Below, piece after piece: positions 34,893-35,257 of a DNA stretch of 35,257 bases (positions are counted from its first letter, which is position 1; each line of letters starts with the position of its first letter). This stretch comes from Gammaproteobacteria bacterium. GTDB taxonomy: Bacteria; Pseudomonadota; Gammaproteobacteria; Pseudomonadales; Azotimanducaceae. A program made the position numbers and the translations under genes. The DNA lies in assembly GCA_009839505.1 (NCBI GenBank), contig VXPO01000112.1, positions 1-35,257 of the forward strand. Reading direction: 5' to 3'. The notes beneath the pieces were generated by a model, which worked only from the letters and a program-made list of their open reading frames with translations, had not been told where the DNA came from and did no database searches.

Positions 34893-34898
34893 ACTATA
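34893..34898 (-). promoter_or_regulatory. Candidate -10 element abutting the DUF418 start codon
   Basis: TATAGT on the minus strand ends 7 nt before the ATG, so RNA would begin at about the start codon. No Shine-Dalgarno is present. The -35 region is poor. Confidence 0.4.
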
Positions 34899-34929
34899 GC
34901 ACCCGGACCTGCGGGCAATTGCTTACGCA

Positions 34930-35105
34930 AGCCCCAAAGGGACATCCACCCTTCCGCGAAAAGGGACATCCACCCTTGGGGGAAAAAGGGACATCCACCC
35001 TTGGGGAAAAAAGGGACATCCACCCTTGGGGGATTAGGGACACCCACCCTTGGGGGAGGGTTTGTGGTCGAGACGGGCGACCACAAGGGTTCGCCCTACG
35101 GAGAG
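34930..35105. repeat. Composite repeat, copy 1: five GGGACATCCACCC units plus hairpin
   Basis: The unit begins AGCCCCAAAGGG. Cores GGGACATCCACCC lie at 34939, 34963, 34988 and 35013, followed by the variant GGGACACCCACCC at 35037, with spacing 24-25 nt and G-plus-A-rich spacers. It ends with the 9-bp hairpin TTGTGGTCG/CGACCACAA (35062-35086) and TCGCCCTACGGAGAG. It lies directly upstream of the DUF418 gene. Confidence 0.85.
35075..35101. repeat. GGGCGACC-family palindrome in composite repeat copy 1
   Basis: GGGCGACCACAAGGGTTCGC followed by CCTACGG matches the copies at 8735, 30720 and 30778 and forms an imperfect GGGCGA/TCGCCC hairpin. It competes with the overlapping TTGTGGTCG/CGACCACAA stem. 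Confidence 0.55.
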
Positions 35106-35257
35106 AGCCCCAAAGGGACATCCACCCTTCCGCGAAAAAGGGACATCCACCCTTGGGGGAAATAGGGACATCCACCCTTGGGGGAATAGGGACACCCACC
35201 CTTGGGGGAGGGTTTGTGGTCGAGACGGGCGACCACAAGGGTTCGCCCTACGGAGAG
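35106..35257. repeat. Composite repeat, copy 2: one array unit shorter, reaching the window end
   Basis: This copy repeats the preceding element with a 176-nt offset. Cores are at 35115, 35140, 35165 and the variant at 35189, so one 25-nt unit is missing. The hairpin arms are at 35214-35222 and 35230-35238, and the palindromic family member at 35227-35253. It ends in CGGAGAG at the last base, exactly where copy 1 would lead into a new copy. Confidence 0.85.

Overview
The window is GC-rich bacterial chromosome. Its protein families and gene order point to a gammaproteobacterium. The order gyrA-serC-pheA-hisC-tyrA-cmk-rpsA-ihfB, with mtaD-ubiG-yciK divergent on the other side of gyrA, is the arrangement I know from Pseudomonas-like Gammaproteobacteria. 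rng-yhdP-tldD-pmbA is a second typical gammaproteobacterial string. Dense non-coding repeats, and a window end that falls exactly at a repeat boundary, suggest an uncultured organism assembled from metagenomic or draft data. No tRNA, rRNA, phage, plasmid, transposase or CRISPR array was recognised.

Layout. At 190-8232 (+) lies a tight RNase G / YhdP / TldD / PmbA operon whose genes overlap or nearly touch. At 8233-8803 is a gene-free stretch with degenerate direct and inverted repeats. At 8804-12049 (-) are a WbpM/CapD-like sugar-nucleotide dehydratase, a WbpL/WecA-like initiating sugar-phosphate transferase and a small exported helix-hairpin-helix protein. At 12238-22480 (-) is a long array read as gyrA, serC, pheA, hisC, tyrA, cmk, rpsA, ihfB, lapA. 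Serine and aromatic amino-acid synthesis, CMP kinase, ribosomal protein S1 and IHF-beta are stacked with mostly overlapping start and stop codons. mtaD, ubiG and yciK run on + from 22538 to 26047. rluB, scpB, scpA, trpS and yciO run on - from 30617 down to 26007. A yheS-type ABC-F gene (+) and a hydrolase / DUF418 membrane protein pair (-) close the window.

How it fits together. The gyrA-lapA block links amino-acid supply with translation and nucleoid factors. The wbpM-wbpL-HHH block sits where pseudomonads carry their O-antigen locus (between ihfB and the comEA-like gene), but no other O-antigen genes are present, so it looks like a collapsed locus. Several genes usual in these neighbourhoods (nit/yjgA, aroA, mupP) are missing, and the remaining genes are joined almost seamlessly.

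The most unusual content is non-coding. Arrays with a 25-nt period are built on the core GGGACATCCACCC and occur in both orientations between mtaD and ubiG and upstream of the DUF418 gene. The mtaD-ubiG array lies in a 329-bp tandem duplication that also copied the last codons of mtaD. A second dispersed family of hairpins with GGGCGACC arms occurs at 8.7, 30.7, 35.1 and 35.2 kb. Among proteins, the notable points are a 47-residue acidic insert in the GyrA C-terminal domain, a four-cysteine iron-sulfur-type motif in TrpRS, and an in-frame insert with palindromic DNA in Cmk.
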